64,000 nucleotides of DNA from CAZADS01 sp964483985 (GCA_964483985.1 CAZADS010000105.1:1-64000), one strand, 5' to 3'. Numbered from the stretch's first letter, positions 53,104-61,237 are shown. A program made the numbers and translations. The notes: a model not told the origin generated them from the letters alone.

Positions 53104-54288
53104 CTACACCACGCGGTCTTCTCTTAATTCGGATATTGTTTCTGGACTATAACCAAGCTCTCCCAAAATCAAATCTGTATGCTCTCCAAGCTTCGAAGTG
53201 CGTTGCTTAATCGAACCTGGCGTCTCAGAAAGTTTTACTGGTGTAGTAGTAATTGGAATAGGTTTATTCATTCCAGGAAATTCCATGTCTTCAAGAAAAT
53301 CCATGGCCACAATATGTGGGTCCTTCAAAACTTGTTCCGGACTTAGCACCGGTCCACATGGAATTCTGGCTTCATCAAGGGCTTCCAATACCTCTTTTGT
53401 ACTCATATCTTTACACCACATTTGCATACGGGCGCTCAGGAATTCCCCGTTATTACCCCTATCTATATCCGTGGCGAATCTAGAGTCCGTGAGCCAGTAC
53501 TCCTCACCCATCAGCTTAGCCCAACGTTCGAAAAGCGGTTGACCAACAACTTGTACCATAATTGCGCCATCAGTGGTTTTAAAAACATCACTAGGTCCAG
53601 CGCTATACCCTCTATTTCCATAAGCTGGCCGGCCTATACCCGTATACGCTTCCTCTGCCAAAGCAGCTATATTAAAAGCCATGACTGTTCGAGTGAGCGC
53701 GCCCTCTACCAGCTGGCCAATACCGGTCTTTTGCCGATGCAACAACGCAGACATTGTTCCAAAAGCAGCCAACGTAGCAGTGCCAAAGTCTGCGAATGGA
53801 ACAAAAGACTTCATGGGTTCATTTGGTTGACCACCCATAAAAGTAGCTCCTGCCAAGGCTTGTGCGACACCATCGAACCCTACCCTAGTACTATAGGGCC
53901 CTCCGTTCCCGTAAGCGGTTACAGTAGTAAGGATTATGTCAGATTTCAGAGCTCTGAGGCTTTGATAGTCTATTCCCATGGCCTCTAATGTTGGTTGTGG
54001 TAAATTCGCAATCACAATATCGGCCGTCTTTACAAGCTTTTTAACGATTTCTCGGCCTTCGGTTTTCATTGGGTTTAGTGTCAATGACAATTTATTCCTG
54101 TTAAGCGCCAAAAATAAAGGCCCCTCGCCGCTTTCAGCTAGGGGTACTAAATATCTATCCTCGCTGCCAGAGCATTTATCAATCCTTATAACCTCTGCGC
54201 CCATATCCCCGAGCAACATGCCACAGAAAGGACCTGCGATATAACGACCAAAATCAAGAACCCTGATCCCGTCTAAAACTCCTCTCAT
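53104..54288 (-). CDS. CaiB/BaiF (class III) CoA-transferase
   Basis: About 394 residues. Moves CoA between acyl donors and acceptors. LDGIRVLDFGRYIAGPFCGMLLGDMGAEVIRI gives the start of the fold; the catalytic Asp is in FVPFADFGTATLAAFG; PFSI-like ILTTVTAYGNGGPYSTRVGFDGVAQALAG follows. The ATG at 54288 has GGAG nine bases upstream. It begins 15 bases after the stop of the preceding TauD gene and is therefore probably the last gene of the catabolic transcript reading from 56.1 kb. The substrate is not known. Confidence 0.93.
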   Translation of the reverse strand: MRGVLDGIRVLDFGRYIAGPFCGMLLGDMGAEVIRIDKCSGSEDRYLVPLAESGEGPLFLALNRNKLSLTLNPMKTEGREIVKKLVKTADIVIANLPQPTLEAMGIDYQSLRALKSDIILTTVTAYGNGGPYSTRVGFDGVAQALAGATFMGGQPNEPMKSFVPFADFGTATLAAFGTMSALLHRQKTGIGQLVEGALTRTVMAFNIAALAEEAYTGIGRPAYGNRGYSAGPSDVFKTTDGAIMVQVVGQPLFERWAKLMGEEYWLTDSRFATDIDRGNNGEFLSARMQMWCKDMSTKEVLEALDEARIPCGPVLSPEQVLKDPHIVAMDFLEDMEFPGMNKPIPITTTPVKLSETPGSIKQRTSKLGEHTDLILGELGYSPETISELREDRVV

Positions 54289-54303
54289 AAATTTACACTC
54301 CAA

Positions 54304-55146
54304 TTAATAAGGCTTATCACCCCTTATCAAAACTCTATATAGCATTCGATGTTGGCTATGGTCATAGTCAAACCCAGCCTTATGCATTGCAGACCTGTTA
54401 TCAACTATAAGCATGTCGCCAAGTTTGTACTCATGAACGTAGACAAATTCAGGACGAATTGCGATATCCAATAATTCGGTCAAAAAATCCTGCGTTTCTT
54501 CCGGACCCATACCTAGAATCGCTTCGGTTTTGTTTTTGTGAAACCAGATAGCTTTACTGCCACGTTCCGGATGCGTCCGTACCAGTGGGTGGAGCATAGG
54601 TTGAATTCCAGATTCTCGCTGCTCTCTTACTATGTCAGGATTACCTGTTCTGGCGCGAGCGGAACTAATAAGTGTATTTGAGGTTCTCATCTTCGCGATT
54701 TTCAATCGCCAAGATTCCGGTAGCGCCTCGTAGGCAGCTCTCATATTACATAGAGCCGTCCCACCTCCACGATCCGGTAAAGCCACTGGATAAAGCGAGG
54801 TGAATTTTGGTGGCTGGGCTTGATTAGTATGATCGGTATGCCAGGTAGCATTAGCCACAACCTTAGCCGCCTTCCCAAAACTGTCTAGATGCCTATTTGA
54901 CAGCGTACTTACCATGGGAACACCTTCCGCTAGATATTGGCGGTTTTGATCCTCCATAGGTTCACCAAACAAACTAGCGGCATTTTGAAATTCACAAGCA
55001 CTAAATGTTTGATTTCTAATTACCAAGGCAACGTGATCTACCAGAGCATCATACAGTGCTTGCACAGTTTTCTCTTCTATTTCGTCTTTCAAATCAATGT
55101 CAGTAACTTCTGCTCCAATGTGCTCTCTTATTTTTTGAATTTTCAT
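54304..55146 (-). CDS. TauD/TfdA family Fe(II)/2-oxoglutarate dioxygenase, copy A
   Basis: About 280 residues. Hydroxylates a carboxylic-acid or sulfonate substrate while decarboxylating 2-oxoglutarate. The iron ligands are H103-x-D105 (ATWHTDHTN) and H255 in VDNRSAMHKAGF. The 2-OG arginine lies in HRMLYRVLIRG. RGGGTALCNM has the conserved Thr. The ATG complementary to 55144-55146 is preceded by GAGG at eight bases. It follows the paralogous copy B by ten bases. The pair may act in sequence or on related substrates. TfdA or TauD activity itself is not implied. Confidence 0.93.
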   Translation of the reverse strand: MKIQKIREHIGAEVTDIDLKDEIEEKTVQALYDALVDHVALVIRNQTFSACEFQNAASLFGEPMEDQNRQYLAEGVPMVSTLSNRHLDSFGKAAKVVANATWHTDHTNQAQPPKFTSLYPVALPDRGGGTALCNMRAAYEALPESWRLKIAKMRTSNTLISSARARTGNPDIVREQRESGIQPMLHPLVRTHPERGSKAIWFHKNKTEAILGMGPEETQDFLTELLDIAIRPEFVYVHEYKLGDMLIVDNRSAMHKAGFDYDHSQHRMLYRVLIRGDKPY

Positions 55147-55156
55147 GGAAACCGCC

Positions 55157-56071
55157 TCATACCGAACCAACCGCCAAAGTTAAATCGTTAAATTGCTCAA
55201 CCGTAGGTCTATCACCGGCGATGGTAGTTCGACGCATGTCTCGGGCTTCCTCCACTGGGAATGGACGTGCGCGATGCATTGTCTGCCGATTGTCCCACAT
55301 TACTAGATCACCAACTTGCCATTTGTGAACATAAACGAATTCCTTCCGCGTTGCATGATCCATTAGGTCACGAAGTAGCAACCTAGCTTCCGGAACAGGC
55401 ACACCGTCTATAGAACCTGCGTGCGAGGAAAGATAAAGCGATTTTCGGCCTGTCTCGGGGTGTGTTCTTACAAGTCGTTGACGAACTGGGGCGAAACGAG
55501 CACGCTCCTCGTCTGTAAATTCAGTAAACCCAACCTGCTGTCGTGAATACATTTGAGAATGCTCACATACGAGTTTCTCTATTTCCTTTTTTATCTCCGA
55601 GTCCAAAGCGTCATAGGCATTGGGCATGTGGGCAAATTGTGTATCGCCTCCTTTAGTAGGTATGGATAATGCGTGCAAAATTGAATACTTTGCTGGAATA
55701 ATTTTGAACGAACTATCCGAATGCCATAAACGATTGCCTATAGCAAATAGACGTCTACGATCATCGCGTTCGAAAGGTTTATCATTCTTATCTAGATTAG
55801 AAACGTCAGCGAAGGTGGTTGGTAGACGTTGGTCTTTTTTACTCCTCAAACTAGTACCGACAGAATGCTCTATCACTCCTAGTTTTTCAGAGAAGGCCAG
55901 TTGCTGGACGTCACTGATAACTTGGCCACGGAACACAAGCACGGCGTATCGATCCATGCCCGCATGGATATTTTTTGCGTCAGCCAGCGACAGTGGACGA
56001 CTAATATCAATCCCAGACACTTCAGCCGCAAAACCCGGTCCGACCTGATTTATGACTATCCCCATCTCCAT
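55157..56071 (-). CDS. TauD/TfdA family Fe(II)/2-oxoglutarate dioxygenase, copy B
   Basis: 304 residues, homologous to copy A. The iron site is H117-x-D119 (RLWHSDSSF) and H266 (WDNRQTMHRARPF), with the 2-OG Thr144 in GGDTQFAH and Arg281 near RRTTIAGDRP. It resembles TfdA-type (2,4-dichlorophenoxyacetate) dioxygenases in the length and in the WHSDSSF text, but many environmental relatives have unknown substrates. The first gene of the TauD-TauD-CoA transferase set on the minus strand. A repeat-bearing gap of 165 bases separates it from the lyase. Confidence 0.93.
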   Translation of the reverse strand: MEMGIVINQVGPGFAAEVSGIDISRPLSLADAKNIHAGMDRYAVLVFRGQVISDVQQLAFSEKLGVIEHSVGTSLRSKKDQRLPTTFADVSNLDKNDKPFERDDRRRLFAIGNRLWHSDSSFKIIPAKYSILHALSIPTKGGDTQFAHMPNAYDALDSEIKKEIEKLVCEHSQMYSRQQVGFTEFTDEERARFAPVRQRLVRTHPETGRKSLYLSSHAGSIDGVPVPEARLLLRDLMDHATRKEFVYVHKWQVGDLVMWDNRQTMHRARPFPVEEARDMRRTTIAGDRPTVEQFNDLTLAVGSV

Positions 56072-56200
56072 TGACCTCCAATTCTAAGTCAAATTTACAG
56101 CATAAATTTATTGAGCTAGTTTCGTTCACCTTCGGACTTTGACAAAAGTTTATCCTAAAATAGAATTTTTATTCCTACTTAAGCACAATAACACTGAGGG

Positions 56201-56234
56201 CTGAAGCACTTAAGTGATTGACTGAAGTCACTTA
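56201..56234. repeat. Imperfect direct repeat between the lyase and the TauD genes
   Basis: CTGAAGCACTTA (56201-56212) and CTGAAGTCACTTA (56222-56234) differ by one inserted base, and the palindrome CACTTAAGTG covers part of the first. AAGTGA and TCACTT arms can pair across the spacer. It lies just after the lyase stop on the minus strand, where it may act as a weak terminator or RNA-processing site. Confidence 0.35.
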
Positions 56235-56236
56235 CG

Positions 56237-57598
56237 TTACTCTCCCGCGAGCTCTTTGGCCAATTTCCGCGCTCGCTTTGCTTGACCCCAAGCAATCTCG
56301 CTACAAAGGCCCGTGTACTGAGTAGGATCAAGCATAGACTTAATCTGAATTGCAGAAAGATGATTGCTAAACCTTTCATCTGCCAACAGTAGATCCGTAA
56401 AATTATTTGGTCCGCTCGCTGCGGCTTGAGCCGCATCATACACGATATCGTGGGCTTCTTGTCGACCCACATGTTCGCCCAGAGCTAACATAATGGGCTC
56501 AGCCATTATTAAACCTTCCGTTAAAGCTAGATTTCTAAGCATCCGTTCCGGTTTTAGTACTAATCCCTCCGCTAGTATTCTTACTCGCTCCAATGTATCA
56601 CCTAACAACACACAAACCTGATTTTGTGCATAGCGCATCATCAAAGAAGTTTGCCTATTAGCTTCGTGTTCAGTCATAACTGTTTCCAATGCTAAAGGAA
56701 TCATACTGCGAATCTGTGCCGCGTAGGCCATAACATCCTGTGAGAGATGAGGGTTTCTTTTTTGAGGCATTGTACTACTCCCCACTGTGCCGGGGGAAAT
56801 AGGCTCTTCTACTTCACCAAATTCTTGTTTCATTCCCACATAAATTTCATTAGCGAATTTACCACAACTAGCAGCCAAAAGTGATAACAGCATCAAATAC
56901 TCAACCAGATGATCCATAATACTGCGCGCTGGTACAATCATTGGTGCCATATTTAAGTGAGCAGCCATCCTTTCTTGAACCCTCAAACCTTTGTCTCCAA
57001 AGGACGCCGCAGTGCCGGCAGCACCACCCAGAAGTGCTTGAAATACACGACTTTCACACCCTTTCAAACGCTCAATATGACGAGCAAATTCGTCGATCCA
57101 AATCGCTACTTTCAGGCCATAGGTAGCCGGTACTGCATGTTGACCATGAGTTCTACCGGGCAACGCCATGTCCTTAGAACGTTCGGCAAGATCAGCCAAC
57201 GCCTCAAAAATCATACCTATTTGCCTCAAAAAGATCTGATGAGCCTTTCTTAACTGCAACAGGTCCCCTGTTTGAGTAATATTTTGTGTAGTGGCACCCC
57301 AATGAACATAATTCCCAGCATCAGCATCACATAACCTAGCTAGTTCCCAAACCAAAGGGACCAAGGTATGTCCCGTCCGCCGAAACCCTTGAGTCAAAAG
57401 ATTTTTGTCAAACAAAGACAGGTCACACTTTGCCACTATCTCCTGCGCAGCCGCCTCGGGGATAATACCCAATTCCGCTTCGGCTTTCGCTAAAGCGGCT
57501 TCAACATCGAGCCAAGCTTGCCAACGCGCATCCTGTTCAAATAACGCCGCTATCCCCGGATCCGGAATTCGTAGGGAGGTCGGATTTCCATTTTTCAT
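56237..57598 (-). CDS. Adenylosuccinate lyase / 3-carboxy-cis,cis-muconate cycloisomerase family lyase
   Basis: 453 residues of the fumarase/aspartase superfamily. The signature is GSSTMPQKRNPHLSQD; other blocks are HWGATTQNITQTGD and LPGRTHGQHAVPATYGLKVA. This combination (GATTQNITQTGD, SSTMPQKRNP) is typical of the PcaB-like group (3-carboxymuconate cycloisomerases and relatives), not of the housekeeping PurB at 1.2 kb. It could eliminate or cyclise a polycarboxylate produced by the neighbouring dioxygenases. GGAA stands nine bases before the ATG at 57598; the frame begins three codons earlier at a TTG. It is divergent from the EthD-like gene. Confidence 0.88.
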   Translation of the reverse strand: MKNGNPTSLRIPDPGIAALFEQDARWQAWLDVEAALAKAEAELGIIPEAAAQEIVAKCDLSLFDKNLLTQGFRRTGHTLVPLVWELARLCDADAGNYVHWGATTQNITQTGDLLQLRKAHQIFLRQIGMIFEALADLAERSKDMALPGRTHGQHAVPATYGLKVAIWIDEFARHIERLKGCESRVFQALLGGAAGTAASFGDKGLRVQERMAAHLNMAPMIVPARSIMDHLVEYLMLLSLLAASCGKFANEIYVGMKQEFGEVEEPISPGTVGSSTMPQKRNPHLSQDVMAYAAQIRSMIPLALETVMTEHEANRQTSLMMRYAQNQVCVLLGDTLERVRILAEGLVLKPERMLRNLALTEGLIMAEPIMLALGEHVGRQEAHDIVYDAAQAAASGPNNFTDLLLADERFSNHLSAIQIKSMLDPTQYTGLCSEIAWGQAKRARKLAKELAGE

Positions 57599-57681
57599 TG
57601 TAAACAATTCCGTTTTCTTTGAATTTACTGATTTTTTAGCTTAACTAATAAATTCGATCTCCAACAGTGAGTGATTTCCAA

Positions 57682-57703
57682 AAGATTTGATAAATCAAAT
57701 CTT
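57682..57703. promoter_or_regulatory. 22-bp palindrome in the lyase / EthD-like divergent region
   Basis: AAGATTTGAT (57682-57691) and ATCAAATCTT (57694-57703) are perfect inverted arms around a 2-base centre. It is followed by the shorter ATGTA...TACAT repeat at 57707-57720. The position is between two divergent genes, 84 bases from the lyase start and 104 from the EthD-like start, so a dimeric regulator controlling both is a good hypothesis. No regulator gene is in the cluster. Confidence 0.65.
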
Positions 57704-57756
57704 GCTATGTAAAACTACATGATTATTAAGGAAAACTTTAGCTCTCTACATTTTAA

Positions 57757-57771
57757 AATATCGACGATATT
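57757..57771. promoter_or_regulatory. 15-bp inverted repeat near the EthD-like start
   Basis: AATATCG (57757-57763) and CGATATT (57765-57771) are perfect arms around one base. It is the third dyad in the same 208-bp divergent gap and lies 36 bases upstream of the EthD-like start, so it could be an additional operator or part of a promoter. Confidence 0.4.
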
Positions 57772-57806
57772 CTGCTTGCTTCAAAATGACTTCAAGAGGG
57801 GACAAA

Positions 57807-58436
57807 ATGGTTGGCTCGGGCGTACTAGCAATTTGGAATAATTGCGCAGAAGGTTCAGAAAAAAATTACGAAAACTGGTATCAGAACGAACACTTACCTG
57901 AAAGGCTAGGTGTCCCTGGGTTTGTTAGAGGACGCAGATACCAATCTTTAAATAAGGATTTGGATTTTTTCACTTGGTACGAAGTCGATACCCCAGAGAC
58001 GCTCCGCTCTAGTGAATATAAAAAATGCCTGGCAAACCCAACTCCATGGACCCGAAAAATTATGTCAGGAGTATTTCTAAACGCAAGCCGAACCGTTTGT
58101 AGACGAGAGATTGTAGCAGGTGAAACCTTTGGCTCAGCAGCGGTTACATTTTCGTTTGAAAAAGAATTTGATGAGAAAGAAGTTCGCCTAATCGCCGATA
58201 GTCATTATGATCCGGCAACTACCGCCCGGGTTGAACTCTGGGTGTCCGACGAAAAAACAGAAAATAGCGCTATGGCGGAAGAAGCTATACGTGGCCAAGA
58301 CACAAAGATAGCTGGGTGTCTATTGCTTGAATTTCTAAGGGACTATGATGCCGTTGCGGTGTTAGATCGTTTAAAAGCACATCTTCCACAAGCGAGTGGC
58401 GGTATCTTTAGGCTTTTATGCGAAAGATCAAATTAA
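57807..58436 (+). CDS. EthD/dimeric alpha-beta barrel family protein
   Basis: 209 residues. The text GSGVLAIWNNCAEGSEKNYENWYQNEHLPERLGVPGFVRGRRYQSL is a strong dimeric-barrel opening, similar to EthD- or DUF4286-type proteins in degradative clusters. FFTWYEVDTPETLRSSEYKKCLANPTPWTRKI follows. A second weaker repeat is visible (AAVTFSFEKEF to LLLEFLRDYD). The function is unknown. An ATG at 57786 is open, but AGAGGGG is five bases before the ATG at 57807. The only plus-strand gene inside the otherwise minus-strand catabolic cluster. Confidence 0.8.
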   Translation: MVGSGVLAIWNNCAEGSEKNYENWYQNEHLPERLGVPGFVRGRRYQSLNKDLDFFTWYEVDTPETLRSSEYKKCLANPTPWTRKIMSGVFLNASRTVCRREIVAGETFGSAAVTFSFEKEFDEKEVRLIADSHYDPATTARVELWVSDEKTENSAMAEEAIRGQDTKIAGCLLLEFLRDYDAVAVLDRLKAHLPQASGGIFRLLCERSN

Positions 58437-58717
58437 AGGCGCCAAAATTTATCTTCTAAAGCTACAATATCAATGTATTGAAACCAAACTGCAAAATCGA
58501 TCTCTAGATCCTGCCTCAGTAAACGCCGTTAAACACTCAAAAGCTCTTCCGAAAGCTCACCCAGTACTGGGTTGACGAGGCCAACGCCACGCAAAATGCA
58601 TTAGAGAACTTTCCTTCTAACGGAGATGTAGGATTTGTCTTGCCGGCCAACTGTTGACAGAGTGACAGAGCGGAATTACTTGCATCCTAATCGAAATAAA
58701 AAATTATCTCCTATCTA
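58437..58717. other. Intergenic gap with a possible gene remnant
   Basis: 281 bases between two converging genes. On the plus strand a 45-codon stretch starting at about 58529 reads NTQKLFRKLTQYWVDEANAT and continues to a TGA near 58658, but it lacks a start codon and ribosome site. It may be a decayed 3' end of a former gene. No RNA gene or terminator of note was seen. Confidence 0.3.
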
Positions 58718-59029
58718 TTACGTAAAAAGGGGCTTAAACATCGGGACCGAAAAACCATTTTCGCTTTTTTTGAAAACTATTTCGACGGCTTGACCAATAG
58801 CTATTTGGTCCAAATTGCAATCAACAATATTGCTTATCAATTTTGGTCCCTCATCGAGGGCTATATAAGCAATAGCATAAGGTATTTTAGTACGGCGCAT
58901 AACGCTAAACGTGTAAACTATTCCCCGCCCAGATGCTTTTCGCCATTGCATTTTTTCTCCAAAACAATGGGGACAAATTGCCCGAGGGTACCAGTGCGTT
59001 TTGCCACATTCTAAGCAATATCGGAGCAC
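58718..59029 (-). CDS. Zn-ribbon OB-fold (DUF35) protein, partner of the thiolase-fold protein
   Basis: At least 103 residues. C5-x2-C8 and C19-x2-C22 (RYCLECG...ICPHC) form the rubredoxin-like zinc ribbon, and an OB-fold follows (GRGIVYTFSVMRRTKIPYAIAYIALDEGPKLISNIV). Such proteins pair with thiolase-fold enzymes. The only standard start is a GTG at 59029, but conserved family text (PETQEFWNAANRGDF) continues in frame upstream to a TGA at 59126-59128, without any ATG, GTG or TTG before it. The full protein may therefore begin at an ATT (59095) or ATA (59119). It follows the thiolase-like gene on the same strand. Confidence 0.85.
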   Translation of the reverse strand: MLRYCLECGKTHWYPRAICPHCFGEKMQWRKASGRGIVYTFSVMRRTKIPYAIAYIALDEGPKLISNIVDCNLDQIAIGQAVEIVFKKSENGFSVPMFKPLFT

Positions 59030-59133
59030 AAAATCACCCCGATTAGCCGCATTCCAGAATTCCTGTGTCTCTGGATTAGGGTTAGGGTCTGCAATCTGTC
59101 TATCAACCTTACTTGCTATTCTCGCTCAAAATT

Positions 59134-60285
59134 CTAGGTTGCACTGCCATGTCGGGTGCCAAGCCCACCACCCGTTCCATGGGCCAAAGCTATGTCGCAA
59201 TTCGGAACTTGGACCTTTGGATGCGCTTCCCCCCTTAATTGGCGTATGGCCTCTATTACTTTAGTCATACCACCACGATTCATTGGATGGTTGTTACAAA
59301 GTCCTCCCCCATCCGTATTTATAGGTAGCTTACCAATACCCGAAATTAGATTTCCATCCGCAACGAACCGACCACCCTCTCCCTTTTTACAAAAGCCCAA
59401 ATCCTCCAATTGCATAAGAACAGTGATGGTAAAGCTGTCATAGATTGAAGCGTATTTAATATCGGAATGGCCGACACCCGCCTCTTCAAACGCTGGGGGA
59501 CCCGACCAGGCCGCTCCCGAAAAACTAAGATCTACATCCCCGGCCAATTGCCCTTTCGGGGCTTCACCTGCACCAATTAGTTTTACCAGCGGCCGTTTCA
59601 GATTCCGTGCTACTTCCGAATTCGTTACAATTAACGCTCCCCCACCATCACTAATGACACAGCAATCTAATCGGTGCAGAGGTTCCGAAACCACTGGAGA
59701 GTTAACAACTTCTTCAACAGTGACCACGTCACGGAGCATCGCATTTGGGTTGTGTTGCGCGTGATGAGAACAAGCTACTTTTATCCAAGCGAGCTGTTCA
59801 CTAGTAGTCTTAAATTCAAACATGTGACGCATCGCCACCATTGCATATATATTTAGCGTGGTGATCCCATAGGGATTTTCCCATTGGTAGTCCGCTTGAA
59901 GCGGATTATCCGCGCGCGGAATACCGCCGCTTTCTTGCCCTTGGCTTCGGGGTCTGCCGGCCAAAGTAATCAAAGCCACAGAGCATTTCCCAGCAGCAAT
60001 TGCTTGCGCGGCGTGGGCGACATGTATCATATGCGAAGAGCCGCCCGTATTGGTCGCATCAACATGGCGAACTCTTAAATTCATGTAATCTATCATATTC
60101 AGAGGCCCGTGCCCCGGAGCATCTGAGGCACAAAAGTAACCGTCGACGTCGTCCTTTGTGAGTCCGGCGTCTGCCAAAGCTCCTTTCGCTACTTCAGCGT
60201 GCAATTGAGCGATTGATTTTTTAGTGGCCTTACGAGTTGGATGCTCAAACGCACCTACAATATAAGCTTTTCCTTTCGCACTCAT
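59134..60285 (-). CDS. Thiolase-fold protein (lipid-transfer/Ltp2-like), probable aldolase or thiolase
   Basis: 383 residues of the thiolase superfamily (SCP-x/lipid-transfer group). The N-terminal region reads KAYIVGAFEHPTRKA, and the position of the usual nucleophilic cysteine reads TNTGGSSHM (residues 78-86). The His motif is present in GGGLCNNHPMNRGG; the C-terminal CxG cysteine is replaced by AHGTGGGLG. Both thiolase cysteines are thus missing, as in Ltp2, which with a DUF35 partner cleaves CoA esters by retro-aldol reaction in steroid side-chain degradation. The neighbouring OB-fold gene strengthens this comparison. A thiolytic role is unlikely. Confidence 0.88.
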   Translation of the reverse strand: MSAKGKAYIVGAFEHPTRKATKKSIAQLHAEVAKGALADAGLTKDDVDGYFCASDAPGHGPLNMIDYMNLRVRHVDATNTGGSSHMIHVAHAAQAIAAGKCSVALITLAGRPRSQGQESGGIPRADNPLQADYQWENPYGITTLNIYAMVAMRHMFEFKTTSEQLAWIKVACSHHAQHNPNAMLRDVVTVEEVVNSPVVSEPLHRLDCCVISDGGGALIVTNSEVARNLKRPLVKLIGAGEAPKGQLAGDVDLSFSGAAWSGPPAFEEAGVGHSDIKYASIYDSFTITVLMQLEDLGFCKKGEGGRFVADGNLISGIGKLPINTDGGGLCNNHPMNRGGMTKVIEAIRQLRGEAHPKVQVPNCDIALAHGTGGGLGTRHGSAT

Positions 60286-60337
60286 TTCTATCCACCTTCA
60301 CTCAACTGCACTCGCCATAAGCCATTAACAAAAAATT

Positions 60338-61189
60338 TCAGGCCTCCATATATCTTTGACCCTTATATGCATCAGCTCCTTCATAGAGAACTTCTCTTTT
60401 GATTTCAGAATCTCTTCCACAAATTTCAAAATCTTCTTCCGTTAACCAACCTCGAGGAGGTCCAGCAATTCTGAAATTTCCAAAAATATCTTGACCCGAG
60501 ACTAAAGCTACTAAAGACCTCGCCCCATTTCGCTGCTTCATTGATGGTTTTATATACCGAATAGCCGCTCCAATACGTCGATCAAGGGTTCCATTGGGGC
60601 CGGATGAATGAATTAGGTGCCCATGATGCAATGAAGCTTGACCTGTTTCAAGAATAACATCTACGCCATCACTATCATCAACTTCCACCGAAATTTCCTG
60701 GCCTCTTGAAAGAAGATTATTTTCAGAAAATGTGTCTTCATGTGGCATGAGATTATTTTTGTGGCTCCCCGGCACAAACCTCATGCAACCACTTTCTAGG
60801 TTTGATGGTGATAATGCCACCCAAGCTGTAACCTCTTGAACATCATCGAGACCCCAGTATGTCAAGTCTTGATGCCAAGTAACGATATGAGCCGTTTTAG
60901 CCTCCTTGATAAACAATCCTCCACTCCAAACCAAAAGGTCTGGGCCGAGTATACGTTTCACTGCTTTGATTAAATTTTGATTTCGGATTAATCTGTCAAA
61001 TGACGGTATTAGCCGATCAGGGTAAGACCTTACTAGCCCAAGTTTTTTCGGATCTTTTGCCACCTCGGTCTCCGCTGCCTCAAGATCTGCGCGTATTTTT
61101 TTAGCTTCAGCTTCGCTTACGGCGTTAATGGGAAACACAAAGCCATCTTGAGCATAGGTTTCCTCGACTGTTTTAGTGCTTAAAGTCAT
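60338..61189 (-). CDS. Phytanoyl-CoA dioxygenase (PhyH) family protein, copy A
   Basis: 283 residues, non-haem Fe(II)/2-oxoglutarate oxygenase. Iron ligands are H106-x-D108 (VTWHQDLTYW) and H194 in HLIHSSGPN, with the 2-OG arginine near R204 (TLDRRIGAAIRY). The FVPGSHKNN loop is characteristic of PhyH. Members hydroxylate CoA-esters or free acids, ectoine, phosphonates or quaternary amines, so the substrate stays open. It lies 52 bases after the thiolase-like gene start and 48 bases from copy B, on the same strand. Confidence 0.92.
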   Translation of the reverse strand: MTLSTKTVEETYAQDGFVFPINAVSEAEAKKIRADLEAAETEVAKDPKKLGLVRSYPDRLIPSFDRLIRNQNLIKAVKRILGPDLLVWSGGLFIKEAKTAHIVTWHQDLTYWGLDDVQEVTAWVALSPSNLESGCMRFVPGSHKNNLMPHEDTFSENNLLSRGQEISVEVDDSDGVDVILETGQASLHHGHLIHSSGPNGTLDRRIGAAIRYIKPSMKQRNGARSLVALVSGQDIFGNFRIAGPPRGWLTEEDFEICGRDSEIKREVLYEGADAYKGQRYMEA

Positions 61190-61237
61190 GCTAGTTACCC
61201 AAATTGTTGTGCATATTTAAAATTAAAGAAATTCATT

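Noticed and set aside
53422..53988. 188-codon plus-strand frame inside the CoA-transferase gene
   Set aside because: Antisense to a well-supported CaiB-type gene with the catalytic Asp region intact; no domain recognised in the antisense reading.
58665..58671. TTGACA on the plus strand near 58.67 kb
   Set aside because: No -10 hexamer at suitable spacing and no plus-strand gene downstream before the converging DUF35 gene.
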